Below, one piece after another: positions 1 to 6,170 of a stretch of DNA of 12,303 nt; position 1 is the stretch's first letter, and each line of letters opens with the position of its first letter. Made by a program: the position numbers and the translations under genes. Source of the DNA: Epsilonproteobacteria bacterium UBA6211 (GTDB lineage: Bacteria > Campylobacterota > Campylobacteria > Campylobacterales > Arcobacteraceae); the NCBI GenBank assembly GCA_002421845.1, contig DISL01000001.1, positions 1-12,303 of the forward strand, given 5' to 3'. Under the pieces are notes generated by a model that was not told the origin of the DNA, ran no database searches, and saw only the letters and a list, made by a program, of their open reading frames with translations.

Positions 1-870
1 AAAGAGCAGGTAAATAAGCTATATTTTGAAGAGAGTAAAGATAGAAATATCCTAAAACATGAGATAGACGGACTTAAAAACTTGAGTTTAAGAATAAGCG
101 AAGATGCAAATAATCTCTCAAAAGCACTCAAATCTCAGGTAAAAACACAAGGTATTTGGGGTGAGATGATACTAAAAAACGTACTTGAATATTCAGGACT
201 CAAAGAAGGTGCCGAATATACGAGTGAAGTAGCACTTAAAAACGATGAAAATAAAAGCTACCGTCCTGACGTCATTATAAATCTTCCTGATAACCGCCAT
301 ATCATAATAGATGCTAAAACATCTTTGGTAGGGTATGAGAGATATATGAGTGCAGGTAGTGAAGAAGAGCGTATTATAGGAGCAAAGGAACATTTAGAGT
401 CTATCAAATCTCATATAAAATTTTTGAGTGAAAAAGATTACCCAAAATTGCTAGGGATTAATAGTTTGGATTTTGTATTTATGTTTATACCTATTGAAAG
501 TGCTTTGATTTTGGCACTAGAAAGCGATAGCTCACTTCTTAAATCATCCCAAGATAAAAAGGTATTTTTGGTGACCCCTACTACACTTATAAGTGCTTTG
601 AAAGTGGTAGAAAATATATGGCAGTTTCAAAAAAGATCAAAAAATGCTGAAGATATAGCGATAAGTGCAACAAAACTTTATGATAAATTTGCAGTATTTG
701 TGGAAGTCTTTGAAAAAATAGGAAATCAACTAAATACTGTTCAAGGCTCATATGACAGTGCTAAGAAAACCTTGATAGACGGTCGTGGAAATCTAGTAGG
801 GCAGTTTGAAAAACTAAAGGAAATGGGGCTTACACCTTCAAAAAGTTTGCCTAAAGTTACGGAAGATTAA
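1..870 (+). CDS. rmuC: DNA recombination protein RmuC, 5'-truncated by the window edge
   Basis: The frame is open from base 1 to the TAA at 868-870, so this is the C-terminal 289 codons of a longer gene; the true start lies outside the window. RmuC proteins are thought to limit inversions or rearrangements at short inverted repeats and carry a restriction-endonuclease-like fold. Seen here are the family signatures GIWGE (window codons 51-55), RPDVI..LP (88-96) and IDAK (103-106), the last two forming a PD-(D/E)xK-like nuclease core, then a long helical C-terminal half. The missing N-terminus would normally hold a membrane anchor and coiled coil; the first codons here are charged and helical, consistent with the end of that coil. 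The gene runs towards the ars cluster but is probably a separate unit, since a hairpin and a promoter follow. The family call is secure; the physiological role is from the literature only. Confidence 0.9.
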   Translation, partial: KEQVNKLYFEESKDRNILKHEIDGLKNLSLRISEDANNLSKALKSQVKTQGIWGEMILKNVLEYSGLKEGAEYTSEVALKNDENKSYRPDVIINLPDNRHIIIDAKTSLVGYERYMSAGSEEERIIGAKEHLESIKSHIKFLSEKDYPKLLGINSLDFVFMFIPIESALILALESDSSLLKSSQDKKVFLVTPTTLISALKVVENIWQFQKRSKNAEDIAISATKLYDKFAVFVEVFEKIGNQLNTVQGSYDSAKKTLIDGRGNLVGQFEKLKEMGLTPSKSLPKVTED

Positions 871-881
871 ACTTTCGTAAC
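856..881 (+). terminator. Hairpin over the rmuC stop codon, possible terminator
   Basis: A 10-base arm (856-865) pairs with 872-881, with one G-U pair and a 6-base loop holding most of the stop codon. No T-run follows on the + strand; it is followed by CAAAA. It could be a weak terminator or a 3'-end stabiliser that separates rmuC from the arsR promoter. The fold is seen; the function is inferred. Confidence 0.45.
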
Positions 882-885
882 CAAA

Positions 886-929
886 ACATATCAACATATC
901 TTGATATGTAATTGTTTTTATGATATGAT
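886..929 (+). promoter_or_regulatory. arsR promoter with overlapping ArsR operator
   Basis: A perfect 9-base inverted repeat (886-894 with 901-909, 6-base spacer) contains ATCAA-N6-TTGAT, the core reported for arsenic-sensing ArsR repressors. Its right half contains TTGATA (901-906), which stands exactly 17 bases before TATGAT (924-929), a good -35/-10 pair. Bound ArsR would therefore cover the -35 box and block transcription, and arsenite or antimonite would relieve it. Predicted transcription start is near 936, leaving a leader of about 85 bases before arsR. The boxes and palindrome are seen; binding is inferred. Confidence 0.8.
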
Positions 930-930
930 T

Positions 931-1004
931 TCGTTAGTCGATATTCGTAAGTCGTGAATTGCGAACAAAAACCTCTTACACGACTCACGACTCACTATTA
1001 ACGC
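931..1004. repeat. Dispersed heptad-arm palindromic element, copy A (inverted orientation)
   Basis: The left arm is five 7-base units ending in phase at 965 (for example TCGTAAG at 945-951 and TCGTGAA at 952-958). The loop is 966-974. The right arm, 975-1004, carries CTCACGA (984-990) and CTCACTA (991-997), with a 2-base slip near 980. GTAAGTCGTG (948-957) pairs with CACGACTCAC (979-988) at 9 of 10 positions. Bases 945-979, reverse complemented, match copy B at 3801-3835 in 32 of 35 positions. The element fills the arsR leader from just after the -10 box. Confidence 0.75.
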
Positions 1005-1020
1005 TTCAACGGGGTAAAGA

Positions 1021-1332
1021 ATGGATATATTTTTAAATACAATATCTGCAATCAACGATGAGACAAGAATAAGAGTTCTTAGATTTATAGATATTTACGG
1101 TGAAGTATGCGTATGTGATATAGAAAGTTCATTTGATATGATACAGTCACGTATATCACGACATCTAAAAATACTCAAAGACGGTGGATTTTTGAGAGTG
1201 GATAGAAGAGGAAAGTGGGCTTATTATAGTATTAGAAAGCCACTTGATGAGTTTCGTCAAAGTGTTCTTAAAGAGATAAGTTGTTTGGAACTTGATATTC
1301 CAAAGCTTAATAAAGGGTGTAAAAATGATTAG
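1021..1332 (+). CDS. arsR: ArsR-family arsenite-responsive transcriptional repressor
   Basis: This 103-residue winged-helix repressor is expected to bind its own operator as a dimer and leave it when As(III) or Sb(III) binds. The metalloid site ExCVCD is present (Cys30, Cys32), matching the ELCVCDL motif of the E. coli-type ArsR. The recognition helix SRISRHLKILKDGGFL (about residues 43-58) and the wing with RRGKWAYY (62-69) follow. Two further cysteines, Cys88 and Cys100, lie near the C-terminus and could supply a third thiol ligand. The ATG at 1021 follows a GGGG stretch at 1011-1014. It is first gene of the ars cluster and overlaps arsB by 8 bases. The operator at 886-909 supports autoregulation. 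Family and arsenic specificity are well supported by motif plus neighbours. Confidence 0.93.
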   Translation: MDIFLNTISAINDETRIRVLRFIDIYGEVCVCDIESSFDMIQSRISRHLKILKDGGFLRVDRRGKWAYYSIRKPLDEFRQSVLKEISCLELDIPKLNKGCKND

Positions 1333-2590
1333 TGCTAGTTTAGTATTTTTGGCGACTCTTACTTTGGTGATAGTTCAGCCACGAGGTCTTCAAATAGGGA
1401 CATCGGCTATTATAGGTGCTGTTGTTGCTTTGATTTTGGGGATAGTTAGTTTTGCGGATGTTTTGGAAGTATCTTCTATCGTATGGGATGCTACTTTGGC
1501 ATTTATAGGTATTATTATCATGTCTATGGTGCTTGATGAAATAGGATTTTTTGAATGGTGTGCTATCAAAATGGCAAAGTTAAGTAAAGGCAACGGACAC
1601 TTGATGTTTGTGTATGCTTTACTTTTGGGTGCATTTGTATCGGCACTTTTTGCAAATGACGGTGCGGCACTTATCCTTACACCCATATTACTGGCAAAAA
1701 TGAGGATATTACAACTAAACTTAAAAACTATTATTGCATTTTTACTAGCAGGTGGATTTATAAGTGACTCTGCATCATTGCCTTTTGTTTTCTCAAATCT
1801 TACAAATATCGTAACGGCAAACTATTTTAATATAGGGTTTGTGGAATATTCACTTAATATGATAGTCCCTTTTATTGTAAGTGTAATAGTAAGTATTGCT
1901 GTTCTTTGGCTAGTTTTGAGAAAAGATATACCAAAAGAGGTGGATGTGACACTTCTTAAAAATCCGGATGATGTACTAAAAAGCAAACCTTTGTTTTATT
2001 TTAGTTGGTTTTTCTTAGCATTATTGCTTGTTGGGTATTTTGTTGGGGATGTTTTGTTTGATTTACCTGTAAGCGTATTTGCTCTTGGTGGAGGATTGTT
2101 GTTTTTGGGTATTGCAAGTTATACAAAAAATGCTAAAGCTTGGCTGACTATCAAAACTGCCCCTTGGCAAGTGGTATGGTTTAGTATAGGGCTTTATATA
2201 GTGGTTTATGGGCTTAAAAACGCAGGACTTACGGACTATTTGGCTTCTGTTTTGGTAGTTTTAGCTGATAAAGGTGATTTGATAGCAGTTGTAGGTACCG
2301 GATTTATCGCAGCTTTCCTTAGTGCAATTATGAATAATATGCCTACTATTATGATAATGGACATATCACTAGCTAATATCGGAAATGAAGCGATGATTTA
2401 TGCAAATATTATAGGGTGTAACCTTGGACCTAAAATGACACCGTTTGGTAGTTTGGCTACTCTTCTTTGGCTTCATGTATTGGCTCAAAAGGGCGTTAAG
2501 ATAAGTTTTGCCGAATATAGTAAATTTGGTATGATAGTGACACCGCCTGTGTTGTTGGTAGTTTTATTAGCTTTAGGAGTGATGGGATGA
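1325..2590 (+). CDS. arsB: Arsenite efflux permease ArsB
   Basis: The 421-residue inner-membrane protein is close to the length of E. coli ArsB (about 429). It should expel As(III)/Sb(III) driven by the proton gradient, alone or with an ArsA ATPase; no arsA is seen here. Family signatures are clear: QPRG near residues 18-21, VWDATLAF (53-60), FANDGAALILTP (109-120), NNMPT (337-341) and NLGPKMTPFGSLATLLW (366-382). About ten to twelve hydrophobic segments span the length. I chose ATG 1325 over an in-frame ATG at 1292 because it has AAAGGG (1312-1317) at 7 bases and begins directly with a hydrophobic helix; the upstream choice would overlap arsR by 41 bases. The 8-base overlap with arsR implies translational coupling. 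It overlaps the next gene by ATGA. High confidence. Confidence 0.93.
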   Translation: MISASLVFLATLTLVIVQPRGLQIGTSAIIGAVVALILGIVSFADVLEVSSIVWDATLAFIGIIIMSMVLDEIGFFEWCAIKMAKLSKGNGHLMFVYALLLGAFVSALFANDGAALILTPILLAKMRILQLNLKTIIAFLLAGGFISDSASLPFVFSNLTNIVTANYFNIGFVEYSLNMIVPFIVSVIVSIAVLWLVLRKDIPKEVDVTLLKNPDDVLKSKPLFYFSWFFLALLLVGYFVGDVLFDLPVSVFALGGGLLFLGIASYTKNAKAWLTIKTAPWQVVWFSIGLYIVVYGLKNAGLTDYLASVLVVLADKGDLIAVVGTGFIAAFLSAIMNNMPTIMIMDISLANIGNEAMIYANIIGCNLGPKMTPFGSLATLLWLHVLAQKGVKISFAEYSKFGMIVTPPVLLVVLLALGVMG

Positions 2591-3363
2591 TTGAAATTTT
2601 ACTTATAAGTATCGTCGCACTCGGTGCATCGCTTTTGACGTTCTTTTCCGGGTTTGGGCTTGGTACTATTTTGATGCCTTTTATTGCACTTTTTTTACCA
2701 TTGGAATTGGCTATAGCAGTCACGGCTGTGGTGCATTTTGCAAACAATATTTTTAAGTTTGGTTTGGTATATAAAAGTATTGATTATAAAATATTGCTCT
2801 CCTTTGGTATAGCAGCTATGATTTTTTCAGTATTTGGGGCATTATTACTTACGTTTATGGGTGAAATAAACCCTCTATTTACATACTCGTTATTCGGTAT
2901 GAGTTGCGAAGTTACATTTTTAAAACTTAGTATAGGTATTTTAATATTGATATTTGTAATTATAGAAACTTTGCCAAAGTTTGCAGATATATCATTTGAT
3001 ACCAAGTATATCCCTTTGGGTGGGATGATTAGTGGATTTTTCGGTGGACTTTCAGGTCACCAAGGGGCTTTTAGAAGTATGTTTTTGCTTAAAGCAGGGC
3101 TTACAAAAGAGTCTTTTGTCGCTACGGGTATTGCTATAGCTGTTATGGTTGATATGGCAAGACTTAGCATATATGGGGCTAGTTTTGCTGAAAATGACAT
3201 TGCATCACAGTGGCAACTTATTATTTTTGCTACGATAAGTGCATTTCTAGGTTCTTATTTTGGTGCCAAATTACTCAAAAAAGTAACTATAGAGACGGTT
3301 AAATATATAGTTTCTATTGTTGTAAGTTTATTGGCTGTTTTATTTATATTTGGAATATTATAG
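2587..3363 (+). CDS. TauE/SafE-family membrane permease in the ars operon
   Basis: This 258-residue integral membrane protein has the two-fold repeated layout of the TauE/SafE (sulfite exporter, formerly DUF81) family. The first repeat begins with SGFGLGTILMPF (21-32), the second with the diagnostic GGMISGFFGGLSGHQG (145-160). About seven or eight hydrophobic segments are visible. Members are implicated in export of sulfite, sulfoacetate or other sulfur-containing anions, but most have no proven substrate. Its ATG overlaps the arsB stop (ATGA), and arsC follows 11 bases downstream, so it is an internal member of the ars operon. A role in moving an arsenic- or sulfur-containing anion is a fair inference from context only. 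A cysteine (Cys107) lies in a loop near the middle. Family call is firm; substrate unknown. Confidence 0.85.
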   Translation: MIEILLISIVALGASLLTFFSGFGLGTILMPFIALFLPLELAIAVTAVVHFANNIFKFGLVYKSIDYKILLSFGIAAMIFSVFGALLLTFMGEINPLFTYSLFGMSCEVTFLKLSIGILILIFVIIETLPKFADISFDTKYIPLGGMISGFFGGLSGHQGAFRSMFLLKAGLTKESFVATGIAIAVMVDMARLSIYGASFAENDIASQWQLIIFATISAFLGSYFGAKLLKKVTIETVKYIVSIVVSLLAVLFIFGIL

Positions 3364-3374
3364 GAGAAAATCAA

Positions 3375-3776
3375 ATGAAAAAAGTTTTAGTTTTATGTAC
3401 GGGAAATAGTTGTAGAAGCATTATTGCCGAAGCGTTGATAAATGCAAATCTTGAAGGTGTGAGTGCAAAAAGTAGCGGTGTACGAGCTAGTGGTAAGGTA
3501 AATCCAAATGCGAAGAAGCTTTTGGAAGAAAAAGGGATTTGGAAAGATGAGTATCACTCAAAAACTCTTGATACGGTAATAGATGAAGAGTTCGACTTAA
3601 TAGTAACTGTATGTGACCATGCAAATGAAACTTGCCCGATGTTTCCAAGACCTGTACCGAAAATTCATGTGGGCTTTGAAGATCCAGATGGCAAAGGTTA
3701 TGAGGCTTTTGAAGCTACTTATAAAGAGATAGAAGAGGTGCTGTTACCGGCGGTAAAAGAAGCTTTTGGTGCGTGA
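3375..3776 (+). CDS. arsC: Arsenate reductase, thioredoxin-coupled (low-molecular-weight phosphatase type)
   Basis: This cytoplasmic 133-residue enzyme reduces arsenate to arsenite for export by ArsB. It has the LMW tyrosine-phosphatase P-loop CTGNSCR (Cys8 to Arg14) and a DP pair (Asp103-Pro104) where the catalytic acid sits. It also has the resolving cysteines Cys80 and Cys87, spaced like Cys82/Cys89 of the Staphylococcus and Bacillus enzymes. That three-cysteine relay places it with thioredoxin-dependent ArsC rather than the glutaredoxin-type E. coli ArsC. A strong AGGAG (3362-3366) overlaps the stop codon of the preceding gene. The TGA stop (3774-3776) lies inside repeat copy B, so the extreme C-terminus may be shaped by the element. 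The small CxxC protein at 4838-5077 is a conceivable reductant. High confidence. Confidence 0.95.
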   Translation: MKKVLVLCTGNSCRSIIAEALINANLEGVSAKSSGVRASGKVNPNAKKLLEEKGIWKDEYHSKTLDTVIDEEFDLIVTVCDHANETCPMFPRPVPKIHVGFEDPDGKGYEAFEATYKEIEEVLLPAVKEAFGA

Positions 3777-3849
3777 GTAGTGAGTAGTAAGTAGTAAGTA
3801 GTAAGATGTTTTTCTTCACAATTCACGACTTACGATTCACAACTCACGA
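3771..3849. repeat. Dispersed heptad-arm palindromic element, copy B
   Basis: This is the most regular copy. There are five left-arm heptads (3771-3805: GCGTGAG, TAGTGAG, then TAGTAAG three times), a 9-base loop (3806-3814), and five right-arm heptads (3815-3849: TTCACAA, TTCACGA, CTTACGA, TTCACAA, CTCACGA). The arms pair as an imperfect 35-base stem. The recurrent mismatch is at the second base of each unit, with some A-C mismatches and G-U pairs as well. It starts inside the last codons of arsC, supplies its stop, and ends 17 bases before the ArsP-like gene. It could act as a hairpin that tunes expression between the two halves of the cluster. Confidence 0.8.
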
Positions 3850-3866
3850 ATTTAAAAAGGTAAAAT

Positions 3867-4823
3867 ATGTTTGATTGGTTGGAACGCTTAAGCGGTAGTT
3901 TGGTTTTTGATATTTTTGGTTTGCAAAAAGAGAGTGCCATAGGGGATGCATTGCATTTTTTTGTGTATGATACTATAAAGATTTTTATACTTTTAGTGAG
4001 TATTATATATCTTGTGACGCTCCTTAGGAGTTATTTCCCTGTAGAAAAAGCAAGGGAATATATAGCAGGAAAACATAAGCTTACAGGGCATGTATTGGCA
4101 TCTGTTTTTGGTGTAATTACCCCTTTTTGTAGCTGTAGTGCAATTCCCCTTTTTCTTGGGTTTTTACAAGCTAGGATTCCTCTTGGGGTGACATTTAGTT
4201 ATCTTATATCTGCACCTCTTAGTGACGCTGTTGTTATTGCGTTGTTGTTGTCGCTTTTTGGGTGGAAGATAGCTGTGCTTTATGTGGGGATTGGATTGCT
4301 TATAGCTATAGTTGCAGGGCTTATAATAGGTGCTATGAACTTAGAAAAAGAGGTTTTGATAGAGGTTAAGCCGGTAGGCGATATACACTATGAAGAGCAT
4401 GAAACACTTTTTAGTCATAGACTAAAAGAAGCTTGGGAATATACTTCCGATATATTCAAAAAGATTTATTTGTATGTGGTAGTAGGTGTTGGTATAGGAG
4501 CATTTATACATGGATATGTACCTGCTGATTTTATCACAAAATACGCCGGTGGTGATGCTTGGTATGCACCGATTATAGGTGTAGTTATGGGGATACCTAT
4601 GTATTCAAATGCTGCAGGGATTTTGCCACTTGTGGAGGTATTAACACAAAAAGGGATGCTTTTGGGAACTGCACTATCTTTTATGATGGCAGTCGTTGCA
4701 CTTAGTTTACCGGAGGCTATGATACTAAAAAGGGTGTTGTCTTTGAAACTTATAGGGATATTTTTTGGAGTTGTAGGTTTTGGGATACTTATGGTAGGGT
4801 ATCTTTTTAATTTGATTTTATAA
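3867..4823 (+). CDS. arsP: ArsP-like permease (DUF318 family), probable organoarsenical or metalloid exporter
   Basis: This 318-residue membrane protein belongs to the permease family of Campylobacter jejuni ArsP, which exports trivalent methyl- and aromatic arsenicals; the length is nearly identical. Diagnostic is TPFCSCSAIPL (85-95) with Cys88 and Cys90, followed by a conserved LISAPLSDA stretch (about 113-121). The second half repeats the theme with GIPMYSNAAGILPL, where cysteines are absent. A soluble charged loop of about 40 residues (roughly 160-200) separates the two membrane halves, for around eight to ten helices in all. AAAGG (3856-3860) stands 6 bases before the ATG. It is separated from arsC by repeat copy B and followed 14 bases later by a small thioredoxin-fold gene, a common partner of this family. 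The family also contains members of other or unknown specificity, so the symbol is provisional. Confidence 0.8.
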   Translation: MFDWLERLSGSLVFDIFGLQKESAIGDALHFFVYDTIKIFILLVSIIYLVTLLRSYFPVEKAREYIAGKHKLTGHVLASVFGVITPFCSCSAIPLFLGFLQARIPLGVTFSYLISAPLSDAVVIALLLSLFGWKIAVLYVGIGLLIAIVAGLIIGAMNLEKEVLIEVKPVGDIHYEEHETLFSHRLKEAWEYTSDIFKKIYLYVVVGVGIGAFIHGYVPADFITKYAGGDAWYAPIIGVVMGIPMYSNAAGILPLVEVLTQKGMLLGTALSFMMAVVALSLPEAMILKRVLSLKLIGIFFGVVGFGILMVGYLFNLIL

Positions 4824-4837
4824 AAAAAGGAGTTATA

Positions 4838-5077
4838 ATGAAAATAGAAATATTAGGCACGGGTTGTGCTAAATGTAAAACATTGGAAGAAGTTGCAAAA
4901 AAGGCGGTAGCAAAGGTCGGTGGTTTTCATGAAGTGAAAAAAGTGGAAGATATAGTTGAAATAATGAACTACGGTGTGATGAGTACACCTGCTCTTGTGA
5001 TAGATGGAGTCGTAAAATCAAGCGGAAAAGCTTTGAGTGTGGATGAGGTTGTGGTAATGATGGGTGGAAGTATTTAG
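4838..5077 (+). CDS. Small thioredoxin-fold protein (redox-active disulfide protein 2 type)
   Basis: At 79 residues this is a minimal thioredoxin/glutaredoxin-like fold without signal peptide, so cytoplasmic. The redox pair GCAKC (Cys10, Cys13) sits at the end of the first beta strand, and STPALVIDG (49-57) supplies the cis-proline loop (Pro51) followed by the beta hairpin. This is the pattern of the redox-active disulfide protein 2 family, often encoded beside DUF318 permeases. AGGAG (4828-4832) lies 5 bases before the ATG, a strong site. It may carry arsenic on the thiols to the permease, or reduce ArsC or the permease cysteines; both are inferences from context. It is the last gene before the DUF4405 module, which starts 38 bases on with no terminator between. 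Confidence 0.85.
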   Translation: MKIEILGTGCAKCKTLEEVAKKAVAKVGGFHEVKKVEDIVEIMNYGVMSTPALVIDGVVKSSGKALSVDEVVVMMGGSI

Positions 5078-5115
5078 TGAAACTCTTTCAAAAATTGATG
5101 TAAAGGCTAGTGCTA

Positions 5116-5721
5116 ATGAATCTTAAAAAAATTACGTCATTGATTCTACTATGGTCTATGATAGCTATGACTTATACAGGTATAATTTTGTTTATAGCCC
5201 CACAAGGACGGATAGCTAATTGGGCTAATTGGGAATTACTAGGTCTTACAAAAAGTGAATATACTGCGTTACATTCTACGTTTATGGTAATTTTTGTCAT
5301 AGCTAGTTTACTTCATATTTACTACAACTTTAAACCGATAGTAAGTTATCTTACAAATCAAGCAAAAGAATTAGTGATTTTTACGAAAGAGATGGTAGTA
5401 GCTACGATTGTGACTCTTATATTTGTTATCGGTACCTTATATGAAATGCCACCTTTTAGCACTTTTTTATCTTTTGGGGATAAGGCTAAAGATTACTGGA
5501 TAGGAATATACGGTGAGCCACCTTATGGACATGCAGAGCTTTCATCGTTGAAAGTTTTTATTAAAAAAACTAAACTTGATGAACAAGAAGCTTTATCAAA
5601 TCTACAACAAGCAGGTATTGTATTTGATAGTTTAGATGAGAAATTAATTGATATTGCAAAAAGAAATAATAAATCTCCAAATGACATCTATGAGATAATG
5701 GATTCAGAAGGTACAATATGA
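5116..5721 (+). CDS. DUF4405-type membrane protein, candidate cytochrome b
   Basis: Three hydrophobic helices are visible at about residues 6-28, 52-71 and 93-110, followed by a soluble tail of about 90 residues. Helix 2 has His53 and His67 (LHST...LLHIYYNFKP), the type of histidine pattern in DUF4405 proteins thought to bind haem b. The tail contains a PPYGHAE motif and ends with a helical IA..N..SP..IY segment that I associate with this family in sulfur- and metal-respiring bacteria. I chose ATG 5116 (201 residues, AAAGG 9 bases upstream). A GTG at 5110 in frame would add two residues but sits too close to the AAAGG. It overlaps the rhodanese gene by ATGA. Likely role: electron transfer between the quinone pool and the exported partners. 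Haem binding is inferred. Confidence 0.7.
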   Translation: MNLKKITSLILLWSMIAMTYTGIILFIAPQGRIANWANWELLGLTKSEYTALHSTFMVIFVIASLLHIYYNFKPIVSYLTNQAKELVIFTKEMVVATIVTLIFVIGTLYEMPPFSTFLSFGDKAKDYWIGIYGEPPYGHAELSSLKVFIKKTKLDEQEALSNLQQAGIVFDSLDEKLIDIAKRNNKSPNDIYEIMDSEGTI

Positions 5722-6170
5722 AAACAATATTTTTAGTAGCAATTTTATCTTGTAGTATATTATTTGCTGAAGGTTTGACTTCAAAAAGCTATGATGAGTA
5801 TCTGAAAAATTTTGATTTGGATGAGCGAAGTAGTATGAAAATACGAACTGTTGATATGCTTGATTTGGTAGAAAAAGGTGAGGCAATACTACTAGATATA
5901 AGATTTTCAAAAGAGTTTGAAGCGTGGAATATGCCATTTGCAAAAAATATCCCACTAAACGAACTTCCAAATCGCCTTGGTGAACTTCCAAAAGATAAGC
6001 TTATAATAACTGCTTGTCCACACAATGACCGCTCAAATATGGCACGAATTTATCTGACTCTTAAAGGATACAATGCAAGGTATCTTAGTGATGGGCTCTT
6101 GAAAGTTGCAGATTTCTTAAGAGGGGATAATGCCGTGGAGTTTATGGAAGAGATGAGTAAAATAAAATGA
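5718..6170 (+). CDS. Exported rhodanese-like sulfurtransferase
   Basis: Residues 1-17 form a short signal peptide ending in FA, so the protein is probably periplasmic. A single rhodanese domain follows (about 43-140), with LLDIR (58-62), the INIPL-like NIPL segment (77-80) and an active loop CPHNDRS with Cys100 and Arg105, the normal CxxxxR spacing. The active cysteine is present, so persulfide formation is feasible. About 25 charged residues precede the domain. It overlaps both neighbours by ATGA, implying coordinated production with the DUF4405 protein and the di-haem peroxidase. Rhodaneses of this type carry sulfane sulfur or act in thiosulfate/polysulfide metabolism; a periplasmic function handling sulfur or thiolated arsenic is inference. 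It is not a Cdc25-type arsenate reductase by any motif I can see. Confidence 0.85.
   Translation: MKTIFLVAILSCSILFAEGLTSKSYDEYLKNFDLDERSSMKIRTVDMLDLVEKGEAILLDIRFSKEFEAWNMPFAKNIPLNELPNRLGELPKDKLIITACPHNDRSNMARIYLTLKGYNARYLSDGLLKVADFLRGDNAVEFMEEMSKIK

Noticed and set aside
82..84. TTG as the start of the rmuC frame
   Set aside because: The frame is open to base 1 and the sequence before the TTG is in keeping with the protein, so the gene is simply cut by the window edge.
931..1004. Transposon of MITE type
   Set aside because: The arms are inverted, but I see no target-site duplication at any of the three copies and no transposase; the heptad structure also differs from usual MITE ends.
1292..1324. 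Earlier in-frame ATG for arsB
   Set aside because: It lies deep inside arsR, adds a short polar stretch before the first membrane helix, and the ATG at 1325 has the better ribosome site and normal ArsB N-terminus.
1390..1686. Open frame on the - strand within arsB, and similar ones at 193-393, 2496-2747, 2784-3005, 5704-6025 and 10204-10389 (+)
   Set aside because: All lie inside strongly recognised genes, and I see no family motif or convincing ribosome site for them; they are shadows.
3771..3849. CRISPR array
   Set aside because: Units are 7 bases, contiguous and degenerate, with no spacers and no cas genes.
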